Shown piece by piece: positions 16,441-25,124 of a DNA stretch of 64,000 bases. Location: contig NZ_CP045121.1 in the NCBI RefSeq assembly GCF_011492965.1, positions 2,356,001 through 2,420,000 of the forward strand. The letters run 5' to 3'. The DNA comes from Rubrobacter marinus (GTDB taxonomy: Bacteria; Actinomycetota; Rubrobacteria; Rubrobacterales; Rubrobacteraceae). A model generated the notes under the pieces. The model searched no databases. It was not told the DNA's origin and was given only the letters and a program-made list of their open reading frames with translations. The translations under genes were made by a program, and so were the position numbers. Numbering within the stretch: position 1 is the first letter of the stretch; every line of letters begins with the position of its first letter.

Positions 16441-18473
16441 CTAGCGCCCCTCCTCGGGCGCACCCTCGACGGGCACAGGCTCCGGTTGCGCGTCTTCGGC
16501 GAGGGCCTTCGTGCCCCCGCCGTTGATCAGGGCGAGGATCTCCTCGCCGTAGCGGGCGGCGCGGCGGAGGCCGATGCCCTTGATCGTGCCGAGCTCGTGT
16601 ACGTTCCTCGGCTTGCGGCGCGAGATCTCCTCCAGGTGCGAGTTGTGCAGGACGACGTAGGCCGGGACCCCCTGGCTCCTGGCCTGTTCGCCCCGCCAGC
16701 CCCGCAGGCGCTCGAAGAGCTCCCCGTCGATCTCGGCGATGGGGGCGCCGTTCGCGAGGGGCGCGCCCCCAGGCAGGGGCGCAGACGATGTATCCCACGA
16801 GGCGCCCGCGTCGGCGGCGTGCGCCTCGCCGAGACAGACGTCGCAGCCGGCGCAGGGGGCCACCTCCTCGGTGTCGCCGAAGTGGCGGAGGAGGTGCTCG
16901 CGGCGGCAGGTGGAGAGGGTCGTGTACGTCTCGACCGTGCGGATCTGGTCGTACGCCGCCCGAGTTCGGGACTTGAGGCGAGACGCGATGGCCCCGCGGC
17001 TCTCGTCGTCGAGACCGCCGGTCTTGAGACGTATGTCGGCGAGGGAGCCGCGGGGCGTGGCGTCCACGAGGCCGTCGACCATCAGCCGGAAGAGCGCGGA
17101 CTGCGCCACGACCGGGCGCACGCCGGCCTTCCGGGCGAGCTCGGGCAGGGAGACCGTGCCCTCCCCGGGGAGCGCCGCGTGGACCTTGGAGATCTCCTCG
17201 CGCAGCTCCCCGGGCTCCTCCTCGACCCGGCGCACCTCGACCTCCCCCCACAGGTCGTAGCCGCGCGCCAAGAGCCCGGCCTCCTCCATCCCGCCGAGGA
17301 GCACCCCCGCCACGTCCCCGTCGACGCCGCCGAGGGAGCCCAAGGAGGACGGCGGCACGTTCACCCGCCCCCCTCCCCCGCGACCCCGGAGAGGGCGCGG
17401 AAGAAAGATCCGACCTCGTCGGTGCCGGCCGCGTTCACCGTCACGAGCCGCTTGCGCCGCCCGAGGTCCGCGCCCCGGTACAGGACGACGCAGGACGCGT
17501 CCGCCCCGTCGCGCCCCGCCCTCCCCGCCTCCTGGATGTACGCCGGCAGGCTCCCCGGGACGCTCGCGTGCACCACGAACCTCACGTTCGGCTTGTCCAC
17601 GCCCATGCCGAAGGCTATCGTCGCGACCACGACGTCGACCTCGTCGGTCATGAAGCGCTCCTGCACGCTCGTACGGTCCCCCGGCGAGAGCCCCGCGTGG
17701 TAGTGGGCGGCGTTGACGCCCGCGCGCCTGAGCCCAGAGGCGAGCTCCTCGCATTCTTTCCTCGTGGTGCCGTAGACGATCCCGGGCGGGGGGGTGTGAC
17801 GGATCACGTCGAGGATGCGCGGGAGCTTGCCGTCCTTGTCCCTGACGGGCAGGACGCGGTAGGTGAGGTTCGGCCGGTTGAAGCTCGTCACGACCACCTC
17901 GGGGTCGCGCATCCTCAGGGAGCGGAGGATGTCCTGCCGGACGCGCGGCGTCGCGGTCGCGGTGAGGGCGAGGACCGGCGGGCTGCCGAGGTCGCGGACG
18001 GCGCGGGGCAGGAAGAGGTAGTCCGGCCGGAAGTCGTGGCCCCACTCCGAGATGCAGTGGGCCTCGTCGACGACGAACAGGCCCACCCCGGCCCGCCTCA
18101 GGGCGAGGACGAACTCCAGCGAGCGCAGGCGCTCGGGGGCGACGTAGAGCATCCGGATCTCGCCGGTCCTCACCTTCCGCTCGACCTCCCACCGCTCCTC
18201 CGGCGAGAGCCCGGAGTGGAGCGTCGCCGCCGTCGTCACGGAGCTCTGAAGGAGGGAGTCGACCTGGTCCTTCATCAGGGAGATGAGGGGCGAGACGATC
18301 ACCGTAAGGCCCTCACGCATGAGCGCCGGCACCTGGTAGCAGAGGCTCTTCCCGCCCCCCGTCGGCATCACCGCCAGCGTATCGCGGCCCTCGAGGACGG
18401 CGTGGATCACGCCCTCCTGACCGGGACGGAACGAGTCGAAGCCGAAGATCTCCTTGAGGACGTTTAGAGGCAT
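16441..18473 (-). CDS. recQ: ATP-dependent DNA helicase RecQ (one frameshift)
   Basis: ATG 18473. Helicase core: MPTGGGKSLCYQ (Walker A), VVDEAHCISEWGHDFRP (DExH with the RecQ aromatic loop region), ALTATATPRV (motif III), and IQEAGRAGRDG (motif VI). Residues 1-370 end at a TGA at 17361 inside a G-run. The protein continues in the next frame with the RQC zinc-binding region (CRREHLLRHFGD, then CAGCDVC), a winged helix and an HRDC domain (LGTIKGIGLRRAARYGEEIL). The single change near 17370 is consistent with one lost G. Repaired, it is about 677 residues, a full-length RecQ. A possible further extension lies at 16280-16440. Confidence 0.87.
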
Positions 18474-18601
18474 AAAGGCAATATAACAGCCGCCCGACGG
18501 CTTTCAGTCATCAGTTTCGGATGAGCCGCCGACTCGAAGGCGGCCCGGCCGGGCACCAGGAATGGGCCCGTCCAACGGGAAGCGAGGACCGGCGGTGCCG
18601 A

Positions 18602-19441
18602 TCACTCGTCCGACGGACGCGTGTACTTCGGGATGGGTTTGAGGCCGCGCACCTGGCCGGGCGGCCTCTCGCGTCGCTCTCCCTCGTCCTGCTCGGCCCC
18701 GTAGCCCTCCTCCGCGGCGTCCAGGAGGCCGTCCATCGTGCGGCGCGCGTCGGTGCAGGCCTTCTGGTACGCGAGCTTGAAGCCGACCGCCGGGGCGGCG
18801 AGGGCCGGCAGGACGCCGAGAAAGTAGACCCAGTCGCCGGTGCCGGCGAAGCCCGCGATCGCCAGCGGCAGGGCGAGGGTCGCCCCCAGGATGCCGCTGA
18901 GGGAGAGGTACTCGCTGCGCTGGTTGGAGACGTCCGCGGTGAGGTTGGCCGCGGCGCGCCCCTGCTCCACGTCCTCGACCCTGAGCTCGACGGAGCGGGC
19001 CTTGTGCAGGGAGCGGTTCCCGGAGAAGTCGAGGGCGCGGCGGACGGTGCCGAGCAGGTCCCCCGCGTCGAAGATGCTGCTCCCCTCGGTCTTCTGGCGC
19101 ATCTTCAGGCCCTGCTCGCGCCTGAGGAGGTCCTCGAGGTGCTCCCTGACGACCTCGGCGGGCCGCTGGACCTCGCGGACGCTCCTGAGGCGCGACGGTC
19201 CGTAGAACCTCCGCGCCGGGGTGAACGGCTCGGCGGTCCTGTCGCTGTAGAGGTCGAAGAGCGCCCGCCGGACGTCGTGCTCGGAGATGCCGGCGGCGGC
19301 GGCGACCTGCACGAGGACCTCCGGGGAGACGGACTGGCCCTCCCCGCTCCGATCCTTGCGGCGGGCCCTGAGCTCGGCGGCGCGCCGCAGCACGATCTCG
19401 ACCTCGCCGGGCGTAAGACGGTTCTCGGGTACTTCGGGCAT
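18602..19441 (-). CDS. Conserved actinobacterial membrane-associated protein, unknown
   Basis: 279 residues from ATG 19441. The N-terminal half is soluble: LTPGEVEIVLRRAAELR, then a helix-turn-helix-like VQVAAAAGISEHDVRRALF. A central mixed alpha/beta region follows. Two hydrophobic segments lie near residues 180-220 (LSGILGATLALPLAIAGFAG and WVYFLGVLPALAAPAVGF), before a basic Pro-rich tail. I do not recognise a named domain beyond the short N-terminal helix pair. It lies directly downstream of pgsA (13 nt gap), so probably cotranscribed. Confidence 0.65.
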   Translation of the reverse strand: MPEVPENRLTPGEVEIVLRRAAELRARRKDRSGEGQSVSPEVLVQVAAAAGISEHDVRRALFDLYSDRTAEPFTPARRFYGPSRLRSVREVQRPAEVVREHLEDLLRREQGLKMRQKTEGSSIFDAGDLLGTVRRALDFSGNRSLHKARSVELRVEDVEQGRAAANLTADVSNQRSEYLSLSGILGATLALPLAIAGFAGTGDWVYFLGVLPALAAPAVGFKLAYQKACTDARRTMDGLLDAAEEGYGAEQDEGERRERPPGQVRGLKPIPKYTRPSDE

Positions 19442-19454
19442 AGGAGAGTTGGGG

Positions 19455-20015
19455 CTACGCCCTGTTCTGACCGGCGGTGGCGGCGAGGATCCTCGGGGTG
19501 TCCTTGAGGTACGACCAGCCGGAGAAGAGCGTGAGGATGAGGGCGACGAACATGGTCCAGTAGCCCAGGGAGGCCATGAGCGTGCCGCCGACGCCGGCGT
19601 AGGCGAGGAGCAGGATAAAGATGGCGAGGCTCTGGGCGTTCATCTTCGCCTTGCCCCAGCGGTTCGCGGCGATGACCTCGCCGGATTCCAGCGCCACCAT
19701 GCGAAGTCCCGTCACGGCGAACTCGCGGACCACCATGATCGCGGCCATCCACGAGGGCATCATCCCCTCCCCGACGAGGGCGAAGAAGAGCGAGACGATG
19801 AGCGCCTTGTCGGCGATGGAGTCCATAAGCTTGCCGAAGGCCGTGACCTTGCCGGTCCGCCGGGCCAGGACGCCGTCGAAGTAGTCCGTGAGGATCGCCG
19901 CGACGTAGATCGCGAGCACCGCGAAGCGGCTGCCGGGGAACGGCACGTAGAGCGCCGCCATCACCGGCAGGATGGCGACGATGCGGGCCAGGGTGAGCTG
20001 GTTCGCGAAGTTCAC
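19455..20015 (-). CDS. pgsA: CDP-diacylglycerol-glycerol-3-phosphate 3-phosphatidyltransferase
   Basis: 186 residues. The CDP-alcohol phosphatidyltransferase signature DGx2ARx8Gx3Dx3D is complete in DGVLARRTGKVTAFGKLMDS followed by IAD. About five membrane helices. PgsA makes phosphatidylglycerophosphate from CDP-diacylglycerol and glycerol-3-phosphate at the cytoplasmic membrane, the committed step to phosphatidylglycerol and cardiolipin. The signature does not separate PgsA from related CDP-alcohol transferases, but length and the opening NFANQLTLARIVAILPVM favour PgsA. It starts at GTG 20015 with GGGGATGATGG upstream. Confidence 0.85.
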   Translation of the reverse strand: MNFANQLTLARIVAILPVMAALYVPFPGSRFAVLAIYVAAILTDYFDGVLARRTGKVTAFGKLMDSIADKALIVSLFFALVGEGMMPSWMAAIMVVREFAVTGLRMVALESGEVIAANRWGKAKMNAQSLAIFILLLAYAGVGGTLMASLGYWTMFVALILTLFSGWSYLKDTPRILAATAGQNRA

Positions 20016-20169
20016 GCCATCATCCCCGGTATGGGGGTTACCCCGTCGCTAGCTTCCATTGTGCCACGATACACCACCGCGTCGTGTCCTACCCTCCGCA
20101 AGCCGTTAGACCGGGGCTAACGTAGCACCTTTGCCGCCGGGTCTCAAGTGACATGAGCGGGGCCCCGGA

Positions 20170-21567
20170 CTACTCCTGCGAGGTCCCGCGGATCTGCGTG
20201 ACGGCGGGCCGGACGAAGAGGGCGGAGATCCAGTCGGCCGCGATGCGGACCCTGCTCTGCGGGCTGTTGAGCCTGACGAGGTAGGCCATGCGCCAGAAGA
20301 TCGCCGCCGCGAGCCCCGAGAAGCGCACCCCCATGACCTCGTTTACCGCGAAGTCGCTCCCGAGCTCGACAAGCTGGCCGAGGGGCTTGTACTCGAATTT
20401 CTCCAGCTCGTCCTCACGCCCGTCGATGGTCGCGAGGATGTTCTTCGCGACGGTGTAGCCCTCCTGGCCGGCGGCCTGAGCGGTCGGGGGGACGAACCTC
20501 CCCTCGGCGCCCTCGCGCACGTCCTGTATGGCGGCGCAGTCGCCGATCGCCCAGATGCCAGGGTAGCCCTCGACGCGCAGGTACTCGTCGACCTTTATCC
20601 CGTTGCGCTCGTCGACGGGGAGGCCGAGGTCGTGGATCGCGACGTTCGGGCGGTTGCCGGCCGTCCAGATTACGTTCTCGGACTGGATCACCTCGCCGCC
20701 CTTGAGCCTGACCTCGTCCTCCGTGACCTCCTCGGCGAACGTGCTGGTCATGACCTCGATGTTCTCGTTGTAGAGCCGGGTGCGGGCGGCGCGCTGCAAC
20801 GACGGGTCGAGCTCCGGCAGGATCTGGGGGAGCCCTTCGAGCAGGAAGACGCGGACCCTGTTCGGGTCGATGTTCGGGTAGTCGGGGGCGAGGGCCTCGT
20901 GGACGAGGGTGTGGATCTCCGAGGCGACCTCGGTCCCCGTCGCGCCACCGCCGATGACGACGAAGGTCAGCTTCGACTCGGGGATCTCGCCGCGCATCAG
21001 CGAGACCTCCTCGAAGCGCTCGATGACGCGGTTGCGGATCCTCTCGGCGTCCTCCACACCCCTCATGTGCAGGGCGTGCTCCTCGACGCCGGGGATGCCG
21101 AAGAAGTTGGGCTGTCCGCCGAGCGAGATCACGAGCTGGTCGTACGGGAAGTCCAGGCCGCCGTCGGCCACGATCCTCTTGTTCTCGTGGTCGATCTCCT
21201 TGAGCTTGGCCCTCCGGAAGCTGGCCCCGGCGGTGATGAGCGCCCGCCTCAAAGGCTGGGCGACGTTGCGGGAGTCGATGTCGCTGCTGACGATGCCGGG
21301 GACCATCGGCCAGAAGGTGAAGAAGTTGTCGCGCGCGACGACGAGTACGCCTACGTCCTCGCGGCCCTTGGTTAGCTCGGTTATCTTCGTCGCAGCAGAG
21401 TAACCGCCGAAGCCGCCCCCGACGATGCAGACCTTGTTGTCGAACTGCTCGTAGCGTGGCTTCTCCCAGGGGGCGTACCGCGGCCTCGGGTTGAGCGCCC
21501 TTCTCAGCGCCCCGAGGGCGAGTACGGTACCCCCGACAACGAGCCCGCCGTTCAACAATCTACCCAT
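20170..21567 (-). CDS. ndh: Type II NADH dehydrogenase (NDH-2)
   Basis: A 465-residue FAD/NAD(P) oxidoreductase. The FAD-binding Rossmann motif is VCIVGGGFGGYSAA (about residue 50) and the NADH-binding Rossmann motif is VVIGGGATGTEVASE (about residue 205). The late FAD motif is GIWAIGDCAAI. The region after it (PPTAQAAGQEG) is the quinone-site AQxAxQ-type motif of NDH-2. An N-terminal hydrophobic stretch (GGLVVGGTVLALGAL) and C-terminal amphipathic helices suit a peripheral membrane enzyme passing electrons from NADH to quinone without pumping. ATG 21567 with GGAGGT upstream. Confidence 0.87.
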   Translation of the reverse strand: MGRLLNGGLVVGGTVLALGALRRALNPRPRYAPWEKPRYEQFDNKVCIVGGGFGGYSAATKITELTKGREDVGVLVVARDNFFTFWPMVPGIVSSDIDSRNVAQPLRRALITAGASFRRAKLKEIDHENKRIVADGGLDFPYDQLVISLGGQPNFFGIPGVEEHALHMRGVEDAERIRNRVIERFEEVSLMRGEIPESKLTFVVIGGGATGTEVASEIHTLVHEALAPDYPNIDPNRVRVFLLEGLPQILPELDPSLQRAARTRLYNENIEVMTSTFAEEVTEDEVRLKGGEVIQSENVIWTAGNRPNVAIHDLGLPVDERNGIKVDEYLRVEGYPGIWAIGDCAAIQDVREGAEGRFVPPTAQAAGQEGYTVAKNILATIDGREDELEKFEYKPLGQLVELGSDFAVNEVMGVRFSGLAAAIFWRMAYLVRLNSPQSRVRIAADWISALFVRPAVTQIRGTSQE

Positions 21568-21696
21568 AAAAAGAACCTCCAGCCCTTCGACTTACCCGGG
21601 TGCTACCCGCGAGCTCGCGCGACTTCACATTGATTACCTGATGATACAAGATAACCGGACGTGCGTACGGCCTCCGAAGGGCTGAAACGGCCCCGC

Positions 21697-22101
21697 TCAG
21701 GCCCCGTAGACGGCGACGCGCACGGTCCTCCGGCGCGGCCCGTCGAACTCCGCCAGAAACACCCCCTGCCAGCGGCCCAGGTCCACCTCCCCGCCCCTGA
21801 CCAGAAGCTGCTGGGCCTGCCCGAAGAGGCTCGTCAGGAGGTGCGAGTCGCTGTTCCCCTCGGCGTGCTCGAACCTCACGTCGAGCCCGCCGAGGAGCGC
21901 GCGGCAAGCAGCGGCGAGGTCGCGTGGGACGTCCGGGTCGTAGTCCTCGTTCACCGTGATCGCGGCCGTCGTGTGCGTCGAGGAGACGAGGCAGATCCCG
22001 TCCCCCACCCCCGACTCGCGCACGGCGTCCTTCACCCCGTCGGTGATGGAGACGAACTGGTAGCGCTCGTCCGTCCGGACCGATAACTCGCTCACTTGCA
22101 A
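21697..22101 (-). CDS. YjbQ family protein (UPF0047)
   Basis: 134 residues. The family core is unmistakable: ICLVSSTHTTAAITVNEDYD, then HAEGNSDSHLLTSLFG and LGRWQGVFLAEFDGPR. YjbQ proteins are small trimeric enzymes with reported secondary thiamine-phosphate synthase activity; the true role is unsettled. TTG 22101 is chosen (5 nt after GGAGG, reading LQVSELSV); GTG 22095 is also possible. A nearby ATG is in the wrong frame. It follows the MIP18-like gene on the same strand, with a strong stem-loop between them. Confidence 0.85.
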   Translation of the reverse strand: MQVSELSVRTDERYQFVSITDGVKDAVRESGVGDGICLVSSTHTTAAITVNEDYDPDVPRDLAAACRALLGGLDVRFEHAEGNSDSHLLTSLFGQAQQLLVRGGEVDLGRWQGVFLAEFDGPRRRTVRVAVYGA

Positions 22102-22235
22102 GCATGCCTCCTCTCGCTCGGCAGGTCTTCGGTAGTCTCCCCGCAACGCACTGGCGCTACTCAGAGCGGGCGTCATACGACCCCGGCGAGGACGCTCGCG
22201 TCGTCCGAGGGAGTTCCTGGCGATCCTCCACGCAT

Positions 22236-22276
22236 GAAGAGGGGGCGACGGGGTTTGCACCCGTCGCCCCCTCTTC
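22236..22276 (-). terminator. Strong stem-loop terminator after the MIP18-like gene
   Basis: A long inverted repeat, GAAGAGGGGGCGACGGG (22236-22252) pairing with CCCGTCGCCCCCTCTTC (22260-22276), has a short loop. It lies 15 nt beyond the stop of the MIP18-like gene. No U-run follows on either strand. It should insulate that gene from yjbQ. Confidence 0.75.
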
Positions 22277-22291
22277 TACGAAGCTCTTCCT

Positions 22292-22594
22292 CTAACGGCC
22301 GAAGAAGAGCTTGGCGGCGGGGCTCATCATCTCCGGACTCCACATCGGCTCGAAGGTGAGCTGTGCGTTGACTGTCTCGACGCCCTCGATGGAGAGGGCC
22401 TCGGTCTCGACCTGCTCCTGAATCATGTCCCCCACCGGGCACATCGGGCTGGTCAGGCTGAACGTGACGTCGATGTGCCGACCCTCCTCGTGCACGCCCA
22501 CGTCGTAGATGAGCCCTAGCTCCACGAGATCCATCCCGATCTCCGGGTCGATAACGTTCCTCAACTGGTCCCTCACGCGCTCCTCGGTAAGCAC
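22292..22594 (-). CDS. MIP18/SufT-like iron-sulfur assembly protein (DUF59)
   Basis: 100 residues. DUF59 landmarks are present: NVIDPEIGMDLVELGLIYDV at the N-terminus, FSLTSPMCPVGDMI with the conserved Cys, and VETVNAQLTFEPMWSPEMMS near the end. These proteins help deliver Fe-S clusters (SufT, MIP18) or act in phenylacetate oxidation (PaaD). Without suf or paa neighbours, the Fe-S maturation role is preferred. It starts at GTG 22594. A 272-nt non-coding region with DnaA-box-like sites lies upstream. Confidence 0.85.
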   Translation of the reverse strand: MLTEERVRDQLRNVIDPEIGMDLVELGLIYDVGVHEEGRHIDVTFSLTSPMCPVGDMIQEQVETEALSIEGVETVNAQLTFEPMWSPEMMSPAAKLFFGR

Positions 22595-22692
22595 CTCTCA
22601 CCTCTCGTGTAGATCGTGTTTTGCTCCAAACCTAATTGTAAAGCCACCCCCGCCCATTTCCACTCGCGCCGCCCCTCGATGCATCCGTAGCA

Positions 22693-22784
22693 TTAAGAAG
22701 TTTTCGCGCAGCGTTAAGAAGTTGTTACACCTGTTCCACTTATCCACCGCCGTGCCGCTTGTATCCACAACATCTTGTGGATAA
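22693..22784. promoter_or_regulatory. Cluster of DnaA-box-like sequences with AT-rich direct repeats
   Basis: Three 9-mers match or nearly match the DnaA box TTATCCACA: TTATCCACC (22740-22748), GTATCCACA (22761-22769) and a perfect copy on the other strand, TGTGGATAA (22776-22784). The last two form a 9-bp inverted repeat around CATC. Just upstream are two copies of TTAAGAAGTT (22693-22702 and 22714-22723), 21 bp apart, in unusually AT-rich DNA. It sits in the intergenic region upstream of the MIP18-like gene. No dnaA, dnaN or rpmH is near. Confidence 0.45.
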
Positions 22785-22866
22785 CTCCGGTTCTGACGGT
22801 CGAAACACCACCCCTAGACCCCATTGAGCCCGTAGTGACGAGGTCGTGTGGGTCCTGCGTCCTGCC

Positions 22867-23190
22867 TCAGCAGTCTTCCGCCGGCACGAACGCGACCTCG
22901 AGCTCGCCCTCGGCCATGAGGTCCTCGACGAGGGCCGCTATGCCCGCGCGGGTGATCTCGCGGACCACGATCACGCCCGGCGCCCAGAAGTAGAGGCCGG
23001 AGCGCTCGCCCCGTCGGCGCCATTCGTCGAGGATGGCCCGGACTCCCTCGGGGGTGTGGAGCCTCGCGAACCGGCGACGCCCGTCCCGGAACCGGACCTC
23101 CACGTACGCGTACCGGGGCGGGTCCAACCCGTCGGCGAGGACGTGGAGGGCGTAGCCGGGCTTCTCCGCGCGCGTGCCCGGGCTTCTCAT
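22867..23190 (-). CDS. Hypothetical protein, 107 aa
   Basis: Soluble, mixed alpha/beta: YALHVLADGLDPPRYAYVEV, VRFRDGRRRFARLHTPEGVR, then GLYFWAPGVIVVREITRAGI and an acidic tail ending in AEDC. I do not recognise the family. ATG 23190 overlaps the TGA of the DUF4173-like gene (ATGA) and has GGAGGG upstream, so it is probably translationally coupled and belongs with that membrane protein. It is the last gene of the minus-strand run that starts at about 28.4 kb. Confidence 0.6.
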   Translation of the reverse strand: MRSPGTRAEKPGYALHVLADGLDPPRYAYVEVRFRDGRRRFARLHTPEGVRAILDEWRRRGERSGLYFWAPGVIVVREITRAGIAALVEDLMAEGELEVAFVPAEDC

Positions 23191-24668
23191 CCGGCCCTCC
23201 GGAGAGGGGGCGCCTCCGCTAAGGGCTCCGCGGGCAGGTCGGCGACGGCCTCGCGCGCCCGAGAGCGGGAGAGGTTGTAGGTGCGCCAGTCCCCCGGTGC
23301 CTCTCCCGCCCAGCGCGCTTCGAGCCGGGCTTCGAGGTCGCGGCGGGCCCCCTCGGGCAGCCGGGGCAGGCCGGCCGACAGCGCAGGGACGGCGTCGGCG
23401 CTGAGGGAGGCGAGGTACGCGACGTCGAGCTCCTCCCCCCTCTCGGCGCGAGCGAGGTTCGTGCGCACGATGAGGGCGTCGGGGCTCATGATGTTGAGAA
23501 GGGCGACGGCGAGGAAGCCGGTGGCGAGGGCGGAGGGGGCGAAGAGGGGCCGGCGCTCGCGGAGGACCGTGAGGAGAAAGAAGACGAGGACCACGAAGAT
23601 CCAGGCCATAAAGGCCGTCGTGTACAGCCTGAGCTCGGTGAGGCCGAACTCGGCGGTGTACAGGCGCATCCTCTGCAGGGCCGAGAACATTACGATGAAC
23701 AAGAGGGTCACGAGGGAGGCGGAGAGGCCGCGGAGGATCCGCCGGTGCGCGGGCTTCTCGCTCCGGAGCAGCCAGTGGGCGAGGAGCAGCAGGGGGAGTA
23801 CGAGGGCCGTCACCGTCACGAGCTCGAAGAAGCCGCGCCTGGCGTACTCGGCGTAGGTCAGGCCGGTGGAGGCGAGCACCCGGCCCTCGCCCCGAAGAGG
23901 TAGCGCGCCTGCACGGCGACGAAGAGCAGGAAGAGGCCGTTAAGCAGGCCAAGAGAGACCCGAGCTCCACGATCCCGAGCCCGAGGAAGGCCGGACGCCG
24001 GGGCGCGGGCAGCTCTCCCCGACGAGGGCGAGGCGGAGGAGGCCCGAGGAGACCCAGGCGAAGAGCGAGATCAGGAAGAGGTGCCCGAGGAGATCCGGCA
24101 GGTCGAAGTCGAAGAGGCCGACGACGAGGTCCTCGAAGACGGCGTCGGCGGCGGCGAAGAGGGCGCCGAAGAGCAGGAGCAGCGGCGCGGCGATGGCCAG
24201 GCCGCGCAACACCCCGAGGACGGTGCCGTAGCCGCCGAGCCGCAGCTCGCGGAGGGAGACGTCGCGGGCGAGGAGCGGGACGGGCCCGGCGCAGGCGTAC
24301 AGCGCGGCCTGCAGGCCCCAGTAGAGGTAGTCGGAGAGGCCGGCCACGAGCGTGCCCGAGCGGCTCCTGGAGACGACCAGCGAGAGCGCGACGAGGAGCG
24401 AGAGGCCGTTGACGACGGCGAGGGTGTCGGAGTCGCGCCAGGCGAAGAGGGCCGCGAAGAGGAGGAGCGGGGCGACGAGGAGGCGTCCCTCCCCACGCAG
24501 ACCGACGCCGCGCCACGCGGCGAGGGAGGCCGCGAGCCCCACGAGGGCGAGGGCGAAGAGGAAGACGTTCAGGCCCCACGGGGTCGCGCGGAGGAGGCCG
24601 TCTCCCAGGAGCCCGATGATAGCCGCCGCGCCCGCTATCCCGAGCCCCAACTTCGTCCTCTCGCTCAC
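23187..24668 (-). pseudogene. DUF4173/DUF4153-type large membrane protein, three frameshifts
   Basis: GTG 24668 (SERTKLGLGIAGAAAIIGLL). About ten membrane helices. After LFDFDLPDLLGHLFLISLFA the frame moves to one reading LPAPRRPAFLGLGIVELGS, then to one reading LLNGLFLLFVAVQARYLFG, and returns to the first for VLASTGLTYAEYARRGFFEL. The QARYLFGG...TYAEYAR+GFFEL block is the diagnostic region of DUF4173 proteins. Three shifts near 24018, 23945 and 23885 are each of the one-base-loss type. Function of the family is unknown. The stop overlaps the 107-aa gene. Confidence 0.72.
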
Positions 24669-24869
24669 GGAGTTCCGCCTCTCCTGTCCGGGGTCGCGCC
24701 GCAGCCCCGAACCCTAACGGGCTCGGGTAACAATACGGTGGACGGAGCGGTTAAGGAGATGGAAGGTTTCGGAAGAACGCCGGGCCGCGGATAACAGACC
24801 GAAACAGGGGACGAGAATCCGGCAGGGGTCCGTTCTCCGCAGCCAGGCGCGCCTCGTCCCGGGGCCGGT

Positions 24870-25112
24870 TTACGCGTGGGTGAAGATCCAGGCCACGAGC
24901 AAGTTCGTGGCGCCCCCGGCGAGCGCGCCGAGAAAGGAGGCTCCGAGGGCCCTGGATCTGGGGTGCTCCTGTTCGTTGTCGGGCCTGGTGAGGGGCCTCA
25001 GGGCGACGTAGGTGCACAGGAAGCCGAGCGTTGCACCGATGCCGAAGTACAGGACGACCACCATCAGGCAGACAAGGGCTACAAACCACCACGGGAGATC
25101 GAGATTCGTCAC
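24870..25112 (-). CDS. Small hypothetical membrane protein, 80 aa
   Basis: Two predicted helices: WWFVALVCLMVVVLYFGIGA with GFLCTYVALRPL after it, and GASFLGALAGGATNLLVAWI. A charged linker (TRPDNEQEHPRSRA) lies between them. It starts at ATG 25112, 12 nt after the DUF2339-like stop, so it is probably in the same operon. No family recognised. Confidence 0.6.
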   Translation of the reverse strand: MTNLDLPWWFVALVCLMVVVLYFGIGATLGFLCTYVALRPLTRPDNEQEHPRSRALGASFLGALAGGATNLLVAWIFTHA

Positions 25113-25124
25113 GTTCGACCTCCT

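Noticed and set aside
22600..22866. Calling the DnaA-box region the chromosomal origin outright
   Set aside because: No dnaA, dnaN, gyrB, rpmH or parAB nearby and no skew information in a 64-kb window. Kept as a finding only.
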